64,000 nucleotides of DNA from Acinetobacter calcoaceticus (GCF_016508255.1 NZ_JADVKT010000001.1:620001-684000); one strand, 5' to 3'; counted from the stretch's first letter, positions 47,915 through 57,490 are shown. The notes: generated from the letters alone by a model not told the origin. Program-made: numbers and translations.

Positions 47915-48865
47915 CTAATCAAACTCATCATTTTTTAATCTTTTTTGATATTTTGCGATGTTTAGCTGCAAATTTTTGGCTTTTTGTCGTTGCTGATAAA
48001 GGTGAACTGCACCTTCTAAAACTAACACAAATACTGCACACCAAATCGGAATATAAGTGAACCATTCTTCTTGGCCAATACTCTCCCCTAAAACCAGAGA
48101 GGCCAAAGCAAGTAATACTGGTTCTAAATATCCTAAAAGTCCAAAAATGACTAATGGTAAAAAACGACTTGCCAGAATATAACTTCCTAAACCAATAGCA
48201 CTTAAAACTCCTAGCCCAACAATGACTAAACCAAGCGTTGGTTGGTCTACAAATTTGCTATAAGGAAGTAAACCTGTATGAGTTAAATAAATTGCAATCG
48301 GTAGAATAATGACTAAATCCCACCAAAAGCCGCCTAAATTGTCTGTTTTAATGGTCTTACGTAATAAAAAATAGGCAGAATAGCCAACCGCAACCAGTGC
48401 AGTTTCCCATGCAATACTTCCTAAACGCCATATCTCATGGCCCACTCCAATGACGGCAAGAATAATTGCGACCCATTGAAATTTTGATATTTTTTCGCCA
48501 TAAAGCACACTTCCGGCTAAAACAAGAACGAGCGGCAATAGAAAATATCCTAAAGATACTTGTAGGCCTCGCCCATGCATAGGCCCCCATAAAAACAGCC
48601 AAAGTTGTACTGACGTTAAAACGGAGGTTGTGATTAACAGCAATAATAAAGAGGGTTTAGCCAAAATACGTTGGTAGATATTTTTGATATATGCTAAATC
48701 ACCACTCCACCACATAAACAAAGTTAAAAATGGTATTGTTGCAATAATCCGCCATCCAAAAGTTTGTTGGCTATCAAGCTGACTTAACAATTGAGTATAA
48801 AAATAAAGTACGCCAAAAGTGACAGATGCCATGACAGACAAGCTCACGCCCTTAAACATCATCAC
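47915..48865 (-). CDS. rarD: EamA family transporter, RarD-type
   Basis: 316 residues, about ten TM helices. The RarD signature is clear: the N-terminal GVSLSVMASVTFGVLYFYTQLL, WLFLWGPMHGRGLQVSLGYFLLPLVLVLAGSVLYGEKIS and the second-repeat GYLEPVLLALASLVLGE. E. coli RarD is associated with chloramphenicol tolerance, but the natural substrate is unknown. The C-terminal tail is basic and helical. No terminator seen right behind it. Confidence 0.85.
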   Translation of the reverse strand: MMMFKGVSLSVMASVTFGVLYFYTQLLSQLDSQQTFGWRIIATIPFLTLFMWWSGDLAYIKNIYQRILAKPSLLLLLITTSVLTSVQLWLFLWGPMHGRGLQVSLGYFLLPLVLVLAGSVLYGEKISKFQWVAIILAVIGVGHEIWRLGSIAWETALVAVGYSAYFLLRKTIKTDNLGGFWWDLVIILPIAIYLTHTGLLPYSKFVDQPTLGLVIVGLGVLSAIGLGSYILASRFLPLVIFGLLGYLEPVLLALASLVLGESIGQEEWFTYIPIWCAVFVLVLEGAVHLYQQRQKAKNLQLNIAKYQKRLKNDEFD

Positions 48866-48925
48866 CCTCTTATACTTTAGTAAAAACAGCTCACCACAAT
48901 ACTTGATTTATCCACTATAAAAAAG

Positions 48926-48952
48926 AAAAAACCATGTAAAACATGGTTTTTT
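48926..48952 (-). terminator. Terminator after the lipocalin gene
   Basis: AACCATGT-AAA-ACATGGTT flanked by A and T runs, 20 bases past the stop. Confidence 0.85.
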
Positions 48953-48971
48953 CTTAAGCACACATTTACAG

Positions 48972-49559
48972 TTATTCTTTATGTTCTGTGCGGATAATAT
49001 CGCGAATATCAAAGCCTAATGTTTTAGCGTAATTCAGATATTCATCAACTACTTCTTGTTCAGGATGAGGTGTTCTCGATAAAACCCAAAGATATTTACG
49101 AGAAGGTTCTCCCACTAAAACAGTTTGATAGTCTTCATCTATTTTTAAAATCCAGTAATCACCACGAATGACCGGAATCCATCTCACAGCCTCTGGTAAG
49201 AAACTCACTTTCAATTTCGTATTGTATGGTGGGTTTACTACAAAAGCTTCACCAATAGATTGCTGTAGTTGGTTTCTATTGTCATAACAACGATTATCTA
49301 CAACCACATTTCCATTTTCATTTAATGTATAGGTAGCTGATACGTTGTAAGCACATTTTTTTTGGAAAAATGCAGGCTTACGCGCTACTTCGTACCAGAC
49401 ACCTAAATATCGATCCAGTTCAACTTTATAAACAGTTTGTAAAGGCTTAGGCTGAGCATAAACATACGTTCCAACAGCTAAACCAGCCAAAACGACTCCG
49501 CCCAACGCAATTTTAGCTAAACGCCAACTGGCCTGCGGAACATTATTTCGAAATGCCAT
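48972..49559 (-). CDS. Lipocalin family protein
   Basis: 195 residues. N-terminal signal anchor or signal peptide (about 15-36, no lipobox cysteine), then a lipocalin barrel with YLGVWYEVARKP (GxW motif), a paired CAYN/NRCYD cysteine set, YWILKID and GEPSRKYLWVLSRTP. E. coli Blc is an outer-membrane lipoprotein; here the barrel is instead tethered by a hydrophobic N-terminus or secreted. Start at ATG 49559 (GAGGG 5 bases upstream). Probably binds fatty acids or lysophospholipids (inference). Confidence 0.88.
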   Translation of the reverse strand: MAFRNNVPQASWRLAKIALGGVVLAGLAVGTYVYAQPKPLQTVYKVELDRYLGVWYEVARKPAFFQKKCAYNVSATYTLNENGNVVVDNRCYDNRNQLQQSIGEAFVVNPPYNTKLKVSFLPEAVRWIPVIRGDYWILKIDEDYQTVLVGEPSRKYLWVLSRTPHPEQEVVDEYLNYAKTLGFDIRDIIRTEHKE

Positions 49560-49652
49560 TGTTGCCCTCAACGATTAGTTGTGAATACAAAAGAACTTAA
49601 ATATCTACACTAGCTTGTTTTTTAAACACATTATGTAGCGTTATGTATTCAT

Positions 49653-51674
49653 TTATTGCAACATTTGCGCTTTTAACCGAAGAATTTCATCACGAATACG
49701 CGCTGCTTGTTCAAACTGTAAATCTTTCGAGGCCTTTAACATATCTTTTTCAAGCTTAGTAATATGCTTACTGAACAATTTTGGATCTGAAAGAATGTGT
49801 CTTTCATCGGCACTCAAGGCTTTTGCTTGTTCAAGTACTTTTTCATCAATCTCGTCATCTGAAAGTACTTCACCCGAGTCAATTTCTTTGACAGCCTGAC
49901 GAACAGCACTACGCGGTGTAATACCATGCAGTTCATTAAATTCGATTTGTTTGGCTCTACGGCGATCCGTTTCATCTATTGCTTTTTGCATAGAATCGGT
50001 AATTCGGTCAGCATATAAAATTGCTTTACCTTTTACATTACGCGCAGCACGACCAATTGTCTGAATGAGTGAACGTTCCGAACGTAAAAAGCCCTCTTTA
50101 TCTGCATCTAAAATAGCAACCAAAGAAACTTCTGGCATATCCAAACCTTCACGTAGCAAGTTAATACCGACTAAAACATCAAATATACCTGTACGTAGTT
50201 CATGAATAATTTTGACACGCTCAACCGTATCAATATCTGAGTGGAGATAAGCCACCTTCACGCCATATTCTTTTAAATAAGAGGTCAGGTCTTCTGCCAT
50301 ACGCTTTGTTAAAGTAGTAATCAACACCCTTTCATTCAAGTTTTTACGAATATTAATTTCAGAAAGAACATCATCTACTTGGGTTAAGACAGGACGAATC
50401 TCAATTTCAGGGTCGATGAGACCTGTTGGACGTACCACCTGTTCAACGATTTGGTCTGACTTTTCTAATTCATATTTAGCAGGTGTTGCACTTACAAAAA
50501 TGGTCGTCGGTACAATACGCTCCCACTCTTCAAATTTCATTGGACGGTTATCAAGCGCACTTGGTAAGCGGAATCCATAATTCACCAAGTTTTCTTTCCG
50601 TGATCGGTCACCTTTATACATCGCTCCAATTTGCGGAACCGTAACATGTGATTCATCAATAATGAGCAAAGCATCTTCTGGAATATAGTCGAATAACGTC
50701 GGCGGCGCTTCACCAGATGGACGCCCTGACAAATGACGTGAATAGTTTTCGATACCATTGGTATAACCCAACTGTTGCATCATTTCCAGATCGTAACGTG
50801 TTCGTTGTTCAATACGCTGTGCTTCGAGTAACTTGTCATGTTCACGGAAGAATTTGAGCTGATCTTGTAATTCATCCTTGATCGTATCAATGGCACGAGT
50901 CAAATGATCTTTTGGTGTCACATAGTGACTTTTCGGATAAATTGTTACCCGAGAAACTTTACGAACCATTTTACCAGTTAGCGGGTCAAACCAACGGATT
51001 GAGTCGACCTCGTCATCAAATAGTTCTATGCGAATTGCATGTTGATCAGATTCAGCTGGGAAAATATCAATAATTTCGCCGCGAATACGATAAGTACCAC
51101 GCAAGAATTCAAGCTCATTACGTGTGTATTGCATTTCAACTAAACGGCGGATGATTTCATCGCGGCTTACTCGATCACCCTCAACCACATGCAGCAACAT
51201 TTGCATATAAGCATTCGGGTCACCTAAACCATAAATTGCAGACACCGATGCGACAATAATTGCATCACGACGTTCTAATAAAGCTCGTGTTGCAGATAAT
51301 CGCATCTGATCAATATGGTCGTTAATCGCCGCATCTTTTTCGATAAACGTATCAGAAGATGGAACGTAAGCTTCGGGTTGGTAGTAATCGTAATAACTTA
51401 CAAAATATTCAACCGCATTATTGGGGAAGAAAGATTTAAACTCGCCATAGAGCTGGGCAGCCAAAGTTTTGTTATGGGCCATCACAATTGTAGGTCGCTG
51501 TGTTTGGGCGATTACATTTGCCATGGTATAGGTCTTACCTGAGCCAGTTACACCTAGCAATAACTGATTACGAAAACCATGCTCGATACCATTTACCAGC
51601 TTTTCAATCGCCTGTGGCTGATCACCCGCAGGCTGATAATGAGTGACCAAATCGAAAGGTTGATTTTCGTTCAA
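49653..51674 (-). CDS. uvrB: Excinuclease ABC subunit B
   Basis: Nucleotide excision repair, loading of UvrC on damaged DNA. 673 residues: Walker A GVTGSGKT (41-48), the beta-hairpin [25 protein letters not shown]-type [12 protein letters not shown]..., helicase motif [11 protein letters not shown], and the C-terminal UVR domain ([21 protein letters not shown]). The 51753-51771 palindrome upstream is a possible damage operator. Confidence 0.97.
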   Translation of the reverse strand: MNENQPFDLVTHYQPAGDQPQAIEKLVNGIEHGFRNQLLLGVTGSGKTYTMANVIAQTQRPTIVMAHNKTLAAQLYGEFKSFFPNNAVEYFVSYYDYYQPEAYVPSSDTFIEKDAAINDHIDQMRLSATRALLERRDAIIVASVSAIYGLGDPNAYMQMLLHVVEGDRVSRDEIIRRLVEMQYTRNELEFLRGTYRIRGEIIDIFPAESDQHAIRIELFDDEVDSIRWFDPLTGKMVRKVSRVTIYPKSHYVTPKDHLTRAIDTIKDELQDQLKFFREHDKLLEAQRIEQRTRYDLEMMQQLGYTNGIENYSRHLSGRPSGEAPPTLFDYIPEDALLIIDESHVTVPQIGAMYKGDRSRKENLVNYGFRLPSALDNRPMKFEEWERIVPTTIFVSATPAKYELEKSDQIVEQVVRPTGLIDPEIEIRPVLTQVDDVLSEINIRKNLNERVLITTLTKRMAEDLTSYLKEYGVKVAYLHSDIDTVERVKIIHELRTGIFDVLVGINLLREGLDMPEVSLVAILDADKEGFLRSERSLIQTIGRAARNVKGKAILYADRITDSMQKAIDETDRRRAKQIEFNELHGITPRSAVRQAVKEIDSGEVLSDDEIDEKVLEQAKALSADERHILSDPKLFSKHITKLEKDMLKASKDLQFEQAARIRDEILRLKAQMLQ

Positions 51675-51752
51675 AGTTATCTCTCTTTATGAAAAAATTG
51701 AATTGAATGTCTCCCTCATTAATGGGGATTTTTATCTTAATTTAAAGTGCAA

Positions 51753-51771
51753 ATTGAACTTGAAATTCAAT
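51753..51771. promoter_or_regulatory. Palindrome between uvrB and the macrodomain-like gene
   Basis: ATTGAA-N7-TTCAAT. It lies about 79 bases upstream of uvrB and about 84 upstream of the divergent gene. It resembles, but does not match exactly, the TTGAA...TTCAA arms of the Acinetobacter UmuDAb operator. Confidence 0.25.
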
Positions 51772-51854
51772 GTAAAAGATTAAGCATCTTAACACTTGAC
51801 CAATACCCTAATCAGTTGCAACATGAAGCTATCCATTAAATAAAAAGCATAACC

Positions 51855-52646
51855 ATGACCTATCAATATCATGATGAAAGTATTGTAACCGAACTTCCCG
51901 AAGATACAGTTTTTGTATTTGGAAGTAATCTTGCTGGACAGCACGGTAGTGGCGCAGCTCGTGTTGCACATCAGCACTTTGGGGCAGTTGAAGGTGTAGG
52001 TCGTGGCTGGGCTGGTCAAAGCTTTGCAATTCCCACCTTAAATGAACATATTCAACAAATGCCTCTTTCACAAATTGAGCACTATGTTGAAGACTTTAAA
52101 ATATATGCCAAAAATCATCCTAAAATGAAATATTTTGTCACTGCTTTAGGTTGTGGCATTGCGGGTTATAAAGTTTCTGAAATTGCCCCATTGTTTAAAG
52201 ATATTCATCACAACGTTATTTTTCCAGAATCTTTTAAGCCTTATGTTGAAGATAATGCAGTTTCTCAATTTCCAACATTAACTCAAAAGATGGTAAAAAG
52301 TTTTATTAATGATGAAGTTATTTTTTACTTCAATCATGGCAGTGAATCTTTTGAAGAAGCCTTAGATAAAACCGATTTATCGAGTGCCGAAAAAGCCATT
52401 GCCTTTATTGTTTTAAATGAAGAGCTGTACCCTCGAGATCGTTACGGGCGAGGCCGTGATCATGAGCTTAGTGATATTTTAGGTAAGCTCAATGGTAAAA
52501 TTTTTGATCTACACGGAAATTCTGAGGGTGCCATGATTTTTGTTAGTGCAGTCGTTGCACTCATGGAACTTTACGATTTTGACGAGCAAGACTTCATCAA
52601 ACTTTGGCGTGGTGAGAAAAATATTGACCATCCAATTAACCGTTAA
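51855..52646 (+). CDS. Macrodomain-like protein (A1S_2505-type N-terminus)
   Basis: 263 residues. The first 130 carry VFVFGSNLAGQHGSGAARVA, GRGWAGQSFAIPT and VTALGCGIAGY, the pattern of the A1S_2505 phage non-structural family, which looks like an ADP-ribose-binding macrodomain (my recollection, unverified). The remaining about 130 residues (SFINDEVIFYFNH onward) are a separate acidic helical domain I cannot name, with PRDRYGRGRDHELSD near 200. No signal peptide, so cytoplasmic. Monocistronic and divergent from uvrB. A weak terminator follows. No prophage genes nearby. Confidence 0.65.
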   Translation: MTYQYHDESIVTELPEDTVFVFGSNLAGQHGSGAARVAHQHFGAVEGVGRGWAGQSFAIPTLNEHIQQMPLSQIEHYVEDFKIYAKNHPKMKYFVTALGCGIAGYKVSEIAPLFKDIHHNVIFPESFKPYVEDNAVSQFPTLTQKMVKSFINDEVIFYFNHGSESFEEALDKTDLSSAEKAIAFIVLNEELYPRDRYGRGRDHELSDILGKLNGKIFDLHGNSEGAMIFVSAVVALMELYDFDEQDFIKLWRGEKNIDHPINR

Positions 52647-52669
52647 ATTATTTTAAAAATTTATGAGCT

Positions 52670-52690
52670 AAGCAGATAATCTCTGCTTTC
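52670..52690 (+). terminator. Weak terminator after the macrodomain-like gene
   Basis: AAGCAGA-TAATC-TCTGCTT with a T-rich but interrupted tail. Confidence 0.5.
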
Positions 52691-52822
52691 TCATTATTTT
52701 ATTTTTCCTTACAGTTAATACTTTTATTTTTTAACTATTCTAATAAATTTAAAACCTTTATCTTTCCAAATCTTAATTTTTCTCATTATACTTTAAGGCA
52801 AACTGAATACTTAAAGAAACAT

Positions 52823-54259
52823 ATGGAAACTTTAGATTCTTCGATTTTTGACTTAAGCCCAATTCCCATGTGGATTGAAGATTTCAGTGACGTTAAACAA
52901 CAATTTGATGTATGGAGAAATCAAGGTGTTGAAAATCTCCTTGATTTTTTAAGTCAAAATAAAAATTTAGTGATTGAATGCGCCCATAAAATCAAAATTA
53001 TTAAAGTTAATCAAAAGGCATTAGAACTTTTCGAAGCAAAGACACAAGAAGAACTCTGTTCAAATTTAAATCTTATTTTTAAAAAAGAAATGTTCGAGTC
53101 ACATATCTATGAGTTAGAAGAACTCTGGAATGGTAAAACCCATTTCTCAAGTACCACTGTAAATTACACGTTATCGGGCAAACGTATTGATGTTCAGTTA
53201 CGAGGAGCTATTTTAACTGGCTCTGAATTTACATTTAATAGGCTATTGATTACGACAGAAGATATTACCCCCTATCAAAATGCACTTCGGCAAGAAGAAA
53301 AAAACCGCCGCCTAGCTGAATCAATGTTTATCTATTCTCCTACTTCACTTTGGGTGGAAGATTTTAGTCGAATCAAAACCAGGCTTGACCAACTTAGGCT
53401 ATTAGGGATTGAAGACTTTAGAACTTTTTTAGATGTCCATCCTGAATTTGTTCGCCAATGTATAGAAGATATTCTGATTTTAGACGTGAATCAGGCAACT
53501 TTAGATTTATTTAAAGCCCCTGACAAAACTACGCTATTGAAGAATACACATAAAATTTTTGCCGAAGAGATGGTTGATACCTTTCGAGAGCAACTTATTG
53601 AGCTATGGGAAGGTAATATTCACCATAAACGTGAAGCAATTAACTATGCCTTAGATGGGCAGATAAGAAATGTATTACTCCAATTTACGGTTTTTCCAGG
53701 TTATGAAGAGACATGGGGACTCATTCAGGTAGCACTTACAGATATCACAGCTCGAAAAAAAGCCGAAAACTATCTTGAATATCTGGGACAACATGATGTC
53801 CTTACCCAGTTATATAACCGAGCTTTCTTTACAGAAGAACTCAACCGTTTAAACCGAAATATTATTAGGCCTGTTTCTTCAATTTTCTTAGATATGAATG
53901 GTCTAAAAGAAATAAATGATCAATTTGGCCACGATATTGGTGATGGTTTATTACGCCGTGTCGGGAAAATTCTAAATCAAGCTATTACAAATACAGCATA
54001 TACGGCTTCAAGAATAGGTGGCGATGAGTTCGTTATTTTGATGCAAGGTGCAGATGAATCGAATGTTTTAATTATGCTTCAAACCATTCAAGAGCTTTTT
54101 AATATCGACAACCAATATTATTCAAGCCATCCAATTAGCATTGCAATTGGACATGCAACCACTCAGACAAATGAACAAATCGAAGATATGTTAAAGCGTG
54201 CCGACCATCATATGTATCAAAAGAAGAAAAATTATTATCAGGAAATTAAATTTAATTAA
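52823..54259 (+). CDS. Tandem PAS diguanylate cyclase
   Basis: 478 residues. Two similar sensor repeats begin at 15 and 175 (PMWIEDFSDVK and SLWVEDFSRIK, 160 residues apart), each with a PAS-like domain ending in TEDITPYQN or TDITARKKA. A GGDEF domain follows from about 320, with intact GGDEF at 399-403, so it is likely active. The inhibitory I-site RxxD is absent at the expected place (five residues before GGDEF reads TASRI, preceded by NTAY). No TM helix, so a soluble sensor. It is a distant candidate to feed c-di-GMP to the polysaccharide cluster; nothing in the sequence proves that. Confidence 0.9.
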   Translation: METLDSSIFDLSPIPMWIEDFSDVKQQFDVWRNQGVENLLDFLSQNKNLVIECAHKIKIIKVNQKALELFEAKTQEELCSNLNLIFKKEMFESHIYELEELWNGKTHFSSTTVNYTLSGKRIDVQLRGAILTGSEFTFNRLLITTEDITPYQNALRQEEKNRRLAESMFIYSPTSLWVEDFSRIKTRLDQLRLLGIEDFRTFLDVHPEFVRQCIEDILILDVNQATLDLFKAPDKTTLLKNTHKIFAEEMVDTFREQLIELWEGNIHHKREAINYALDGQIRNVLLQFTVFPGYEETWGLIQVALTDITARKKAENYLEYLGQHDVLTQLYNRAFFTEELNRLNRNIIRPVSSIFLDMNGLKEINDQFGHDIGDGLLRRVGKILNQAITNTAYTASRIGGDEFVILMQGADESNVLIMLQTIQELFNIDNQYYSSHPISIAIGHATTQTNEQIEDMLKRADHHMYQKKKNYYQEIKFN

Positions 54260-54260
54260 T

Positions 54261-54291
54261 AAAAAAACAGGCATATTGCCTGTTTTTTTAG
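54261..54291. terminator. Bidirectional terminator between DGC and 59-aa gene
   Basis: AACAGGCA-TAT-TGCCTGTT with A and T runs on both sides, between convergent genes. Confidence 0.9.
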
Positions 54292-54292
54292 A

Positions 54293-54472
54293 TTAGCGTT
54301 TGCCCATAGAGCGACGAGTACCGCGCGGAGGCATCCAAGTTCTATCTGCGTACTGCTCTGGTTTTGGACGCACTTGGTTGTGTGCTACATCGTCAGCGTC
54401 ATTGCTATCATTCGGCATTGGGAATGGCAATTTCACCAAAGCCTTTTTCTGTTTTGGCTGTTGCTCAGTCAT
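54293..54472 (-). CDS. Small basic, acidic-patched protein (59 aa)
   Basis: ATG 54472 to TAA 54293. The product is hydrophilic: a Lys/Gln-rich start (MTEQQPKQKKALVK), an acidic middle (NDSNDADDVAH) and an Arg-rich end (RTWMPPRGTRRSMGKR). A GAG lies 8 bases upstream. It has a clear shared terminator and AT-rich flanks, which supports a real gene. No family recognised. It may bind RNA or DNA (inference from charge only). Confidence 0.55.
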   Translation of the reverse strand: MTEQQPKQKKALVKLPFPMPNDSNDADDVAHNQVRPKPEQYADRTWMPPRGTRRSMGKR

Positions 54473-54678
54473 GATTCATTCTCGAAATTTCGATTGCGAC
54501 CTATTATAAATGATTTTCTCATTTCTTTCTAAGAAAGCTTCAATTGAATAAATATTGCTTAACATTCTTACTAAACTAAACTTTTTTACATCTGAAAAGG
54601 CCCACATCCGCAAATTGCTTAATTTTTGCGATAAGATAGAGTGCTTTTTATTTTTAATCCCATAAGAGGAATATTGCC

Positions 54679-55914
54679 GTGGACGTACGTCTTTCTGATC
54701 GTGTCAATGCTATCAAACCGTCCCCTACACTTGCTGTAACCAACAAGGCTGCTGAACTTAAAGCTGCTGGCAAGAATGTGATTGGTTTAGGTGCTGGCGA
54801 ACCAGATTTTGATACCCCTCAACACATCAAAGATGCTGCAATTGAAGCGATTAATAATGGTTTCACCAAATATACGGCTGTAGATGGTACTCCTGGATTA
54901 AAAAAAGCAATTATTGCTAAATTTAAACGTGATAATAATCTTGATTATCAAGCGAATCAGATTTTGGTTTCATGTGGTGGTAAGCAAAGCTTCTTTAACT
55001 TAGCGCTTGCTCTCTTAAACAAAGGCGATGAAGTTATCATTCCAGCACCTTTCTGGGTAAGCTATCCAGATATGGTCATTATTGCTGAAGGTACTCCTGT
55101 CATTGTGAAATGTGGTGAAGACCAACGTTTTAAAATTACACCTGAACAATTAGAAGCGGCTATTACTCCTAACACTCGTTTAGTTGTATTAAACAGCCCA
55201 TCTAACCCAACAGGTATGATCTATAGCAAAGCTGAATTAGAAGCTTTAGCGGAAGTATTACGTCGTCATCCACAAGTATTTGTCGCATCTGACGACATGT
55301 ATGAACCAATTCGTTGGGAAGATGAGTTCTACAACATCGCAACTGTTGCTCCAGATTTATATGACCGCACTATCGTTTTAAATGGTGTGTCTAAAGCATA
55401 TGCAATGACAGGCTGGCGTATTGGCTATGCAGCCGGTCCAGCAAAAATCATTGGTGCAATGAAAAAAATCCAATCTCAATCAACTTCAAACCCAACTTCT
55501 ATTTCACAAGTTGCTGCTGAAGCTGCATTGAATGGTCCACAAGATGTTTTACAGCCAATGATTAAAGCCTTCAAACGTCGTCATGACTTAGTTGTAAATG
55601 GCTTGAATGACATTAAAGGGATTTCTTGCTTACCTGCTGACGGTGCTTTCTATGCCTATGCAAACATTCGTCCACTCATTCGTGCAAAAGGCTTAAAGTC
55701 TTGTACAGAGTTCTCTGAATGGTTACTAGAAGAGACTGGTGTAGCAGTAGTTCCTGGTGATGCATTTGGTTTAGGCGGTTTTATGCGTATTTCATATGCG
55801 ACTGCTGATGAAGTACTCGTTGATGCGTTAGCGCGTATCAAAAAAGCTGCTGACTCAATTGACGGTGTAGATGCTGCAATTGCTTCTATTGAAGCTGAAA
55901 AAGCTGCAAAATAA
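54679..55914 (+). CDS. PLP-dependent aminotransferase (aspartate aminotransferase-like)
   Basis: 411 residues, class I aminotransferase. GTG start with AGAGGAA 7 bases upstream. Motifs: LGAGEPDFDTPQHIKDAA, SNPTG, DDMYEPI, the PLP lysine K239 in VLNGVSKAYAMTGWRIGY, and C-terminal FYAYANI. Closest to the 1-gamma prokaryotic aspartate aminotransferases (Rhizobium/Thermus type). Amino-donor specificity cannot be fixed from sequence. Monocistronic. Confidence 0.92.
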   Translation: MDVRLSDRVNAIKPSPTLAVTNKAAELKAAGKNVIGLGAGEPDFDTPQHIKDAAIEAINNGFTKYTAVDGTPGLKKAIIAKFKRDNNLDYQANQILVSCGGKQSFFNLALALLNKGDEVIIPAPFWVSYPDMVIIAEGTPVIVKCGEDQRFKITPEQLEAAITPNTRLVVLNSPSNPTGMIYSKAELEALAEVLRRHPQVFVASDDMYEPIRWEDEFYNIATVAPDLYDRTIVLNGVSKAYAMTGWRIGYAAGPAKIIGAMKKIQSQSTSNPTSISQVAAEAALNGPQDVLQPMIKAFKRRHDLVVNGLNDIKGISCLPADGAFYAYANIRPLIRAKGLKSCTEFSEWLLEETGVAVVPGDAFGLGGFMRISYATADEVLVDALARIKKAADSIDGVDAAIASIEAEKAAK

Positions 55915-55928
55915 TCTGCATTTTGTAT

Positions 55929-55963
55929 AAAAAAGGGTTCTCTTTGGAGAGAGCCCTTTTTTA
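55929..55963. terminator. Bidirectional terminator between aminotransferase and DMT gene
   Basis: AAAAGGGTTCTCT/AGAGAGCCCTTTT-type hairpin with A and T runs, between convergent genes. Confidence 0.88.
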
Positions 55964-55969
55964 ATTGAT

Positions 55970-56809
55970 CTATGCTTTTCTTTTTTTCGGCATCATATAA
56001 ATAACTAGAAAAATTCCAAACAAAACCATAAAACTAGACAAAATAACTCGCCCAGTTATAGCTTCATTAACAAATAGATTACCACCTAAAATTGCCAAAC
56101 ATGGCACACTCAGCTGCACGGTACTGGCAGTCACTCGATCAATATGCTTCAAAATCGCATACCAAACGACATAGGCCCCACTTGAAGTCACGCCACCAGA
56201 CAAAATTGCTAATACCCAACCTTGTAAATCAATATACCGCTCTTGATTAAACAATATATTTGCCAACAAAATGATTGGTACAGCCAATATAAAATTTGCC
56301 AATGTACTACCAACAGGCTGTGTCATGTTACGACCAGCAATGCTGTACCCAGCCCATGCCAAACCTGACACCATCATAAGTAGCGCATACCCCCAATGAG
56401 GTGCATGAGTACCCGGTAATAGCAAAACAATCATTCCAGCTAAAGCTATACATAAACCGATACTACGGTACATGCCAATTTGCTCACCATGCCAATAACC
56501 GTAAAGCACCATGGTAAGTTGTACAACACCAAATAATAGTAAAGCACCAATACCCGCATCTATTTGAAGATAAGCACATGAAAATGCTAAAACATAAACC
56601 GCTAGAAAAAATGCGTTCTTAAAATTCCAATGAATATGAGTTTGAGGCGATCTGTAATAAAAAAACATCCCCAATAAAACAACTGCACCACTCACTACTC
56701 GTATTAGGCTAAAACTCATTGGATCGATATGATGCCCTGCTAAAGCCAAACGGCACAACACAGAATTCGCTGCAAAAGCCACCATCACAAGTGCAATTTT
56801 TAAAAGCAT
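55970..56809 (-). CDS. EamA/DMT family exporter
   Basis: 279 residues, ten TM helices in two EamA repeats: FAANSVLCRLALAGHHIDPMSFSLIRVVSGAV at the N-terminus and the second repeat GVTSSGAYVVWYAILKHIDRVTAST. The substrate is unknown (drug or metabolite exporter). Start at ATG 56809 with AGGAG 10 bases upstream; the longer ATG at 56857 adds a charged leader and is less likely. Divergent from the thioesterase gene. Confidence 0.85.
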   Translation of the reverse strand: MLLKIALVMVAFAANSVLCRLALAGHHIDPMSFSLIRVVSGAVVLLGMFFYYRSPQTHIHWNFKNAFFLAVYVLAFSCAYLQIDAGIGALLLFGVVQLTMVLYGYWHGEQIGMYRSIGLCIALAGMIVLLLPGTHAPHWGYALLMMVSGLAWAGYSIAGRNMTQPVGSTLANFILAVPIILLANILFNQERYIDLQGWVLAILSGGVTSSGAYVVWYAILKHIDRVTASTVQLSVPCLAILGGNLFVNEAITGRVILSSFMVLFGIFLVIYMMPKKRKA

Positions 56810-57008
56810 TATCCCTATGCTCCTGCTATTTTTTTTATAGTGTATAAGAAGAACCACTTATCTATCTAATTCATTATGCAACTAATTTATTCCTGTTTTT
56901 AGAATAAAGAGGTTTTATCCTCAATAGGTAAGCTTTTAAGTATTCAACTCATCAGTTCAATCCTTCACTCATAGAATTGACATATCGATGGCTTAATAAT
57001 AGGCTAAC

Positions 57009-57033
57009 AATAAGTTCCATTTTAGAACTTATT
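57009..57033. promoter_or_regulatory. Perfect 9-base inverted repeat before the thioesterase gene
   Basis: AATAAGTTC (57009-57017), seven bases, GAACTTATT (57025-57033), 20 bases upstream of the ATG. A consensus -35 TTGACA lies at 56977-56982; the -10 is weak (TAGGCT near 57000). The repeat would sit around +1, a normal place for a repressor site. Confidence 0.5.
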
Positions 57034-57052
57034 AAATTAAAGGACTCAAAAA

Positions 57053-57490
57053 ATGAAAAATCCTATGGAAATGACTGGTCTCGAATTTTTACAAGCTATG
57101 ATAGATGGCCATATTCCAGCAGCAAGTATTAGTAAAACCATACCTATGCAACCTACTGAAATTTCAGAAGGGGCTGTTACGTTTAAAGCACAAGCAGATC
57201 ATAACCATTTAAATCCACTCGGTGGTGTACATGGTGGCTTTGCTGCTACAGTTTTAGACTCTGTGACTGGTTGTGCAATACATACGATGTTACCTGCCGG
57301 CGTAGGCTACGGAACAATCGATCTTAACGTAAAAATGTGCCGTCCTATTCCTAAGAACTTTCCTTTAATTGCGATAGGCAAAGTCATTAACTTAAGTAAA
57401 AATTTGGGTATTTCCGAAGGAAAGATTATTGATGAGGAAGGTAAACTGTATGCCTATGCAACAGCAACCTGCATGGTTATCCGTCCCTAG
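57053..57490 (+). CDS. PaaI-family hotdog thioesterase
   Basis: 145 residues. Hotdog fold thioesterase of the PaaI/YdiI-like group: NPLGGVHGGFAATVLDSVTGCAIHT carries the HGG and catalytic aspartate region, then GYGTIDLNVKMCRPIP, and a C-terminal YAYATATCMV. Hydrolyses acyl- or aryl-CoA thioesters; the substrate is unknown. It has a perfect inverted repeat and TTGACA -35 directly upstream, so it may be specifically repressed. Terminator follows. Confidence 0.88.
   Translation: MKNPMEMTGLEFLQAMIDGHIPAASISKTIPMQPTEISEGAVTFKAQADHNHLNPLGGVHGGFAATVLDSVTGCAIHTMLPAGVGYGTIDLNVKMCRPIPKNFPLIAIGKVINLSKNLGISEGKIIDEEGKLYAYATATCMVIRP

Noticed and set aside
51789..52071. Minus-strand frames over the macrodomain-like gene
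   Set aside because: Both are shadows, without ribosome sites, of the plus-strand gene with clear motifs.
54300..54509. 69-codon plus-strand frame at the DGC terminator
   Set aside because: It is antisense to the better-supported 59-codon gene and shows Cys/Ser-rich shadow composition.
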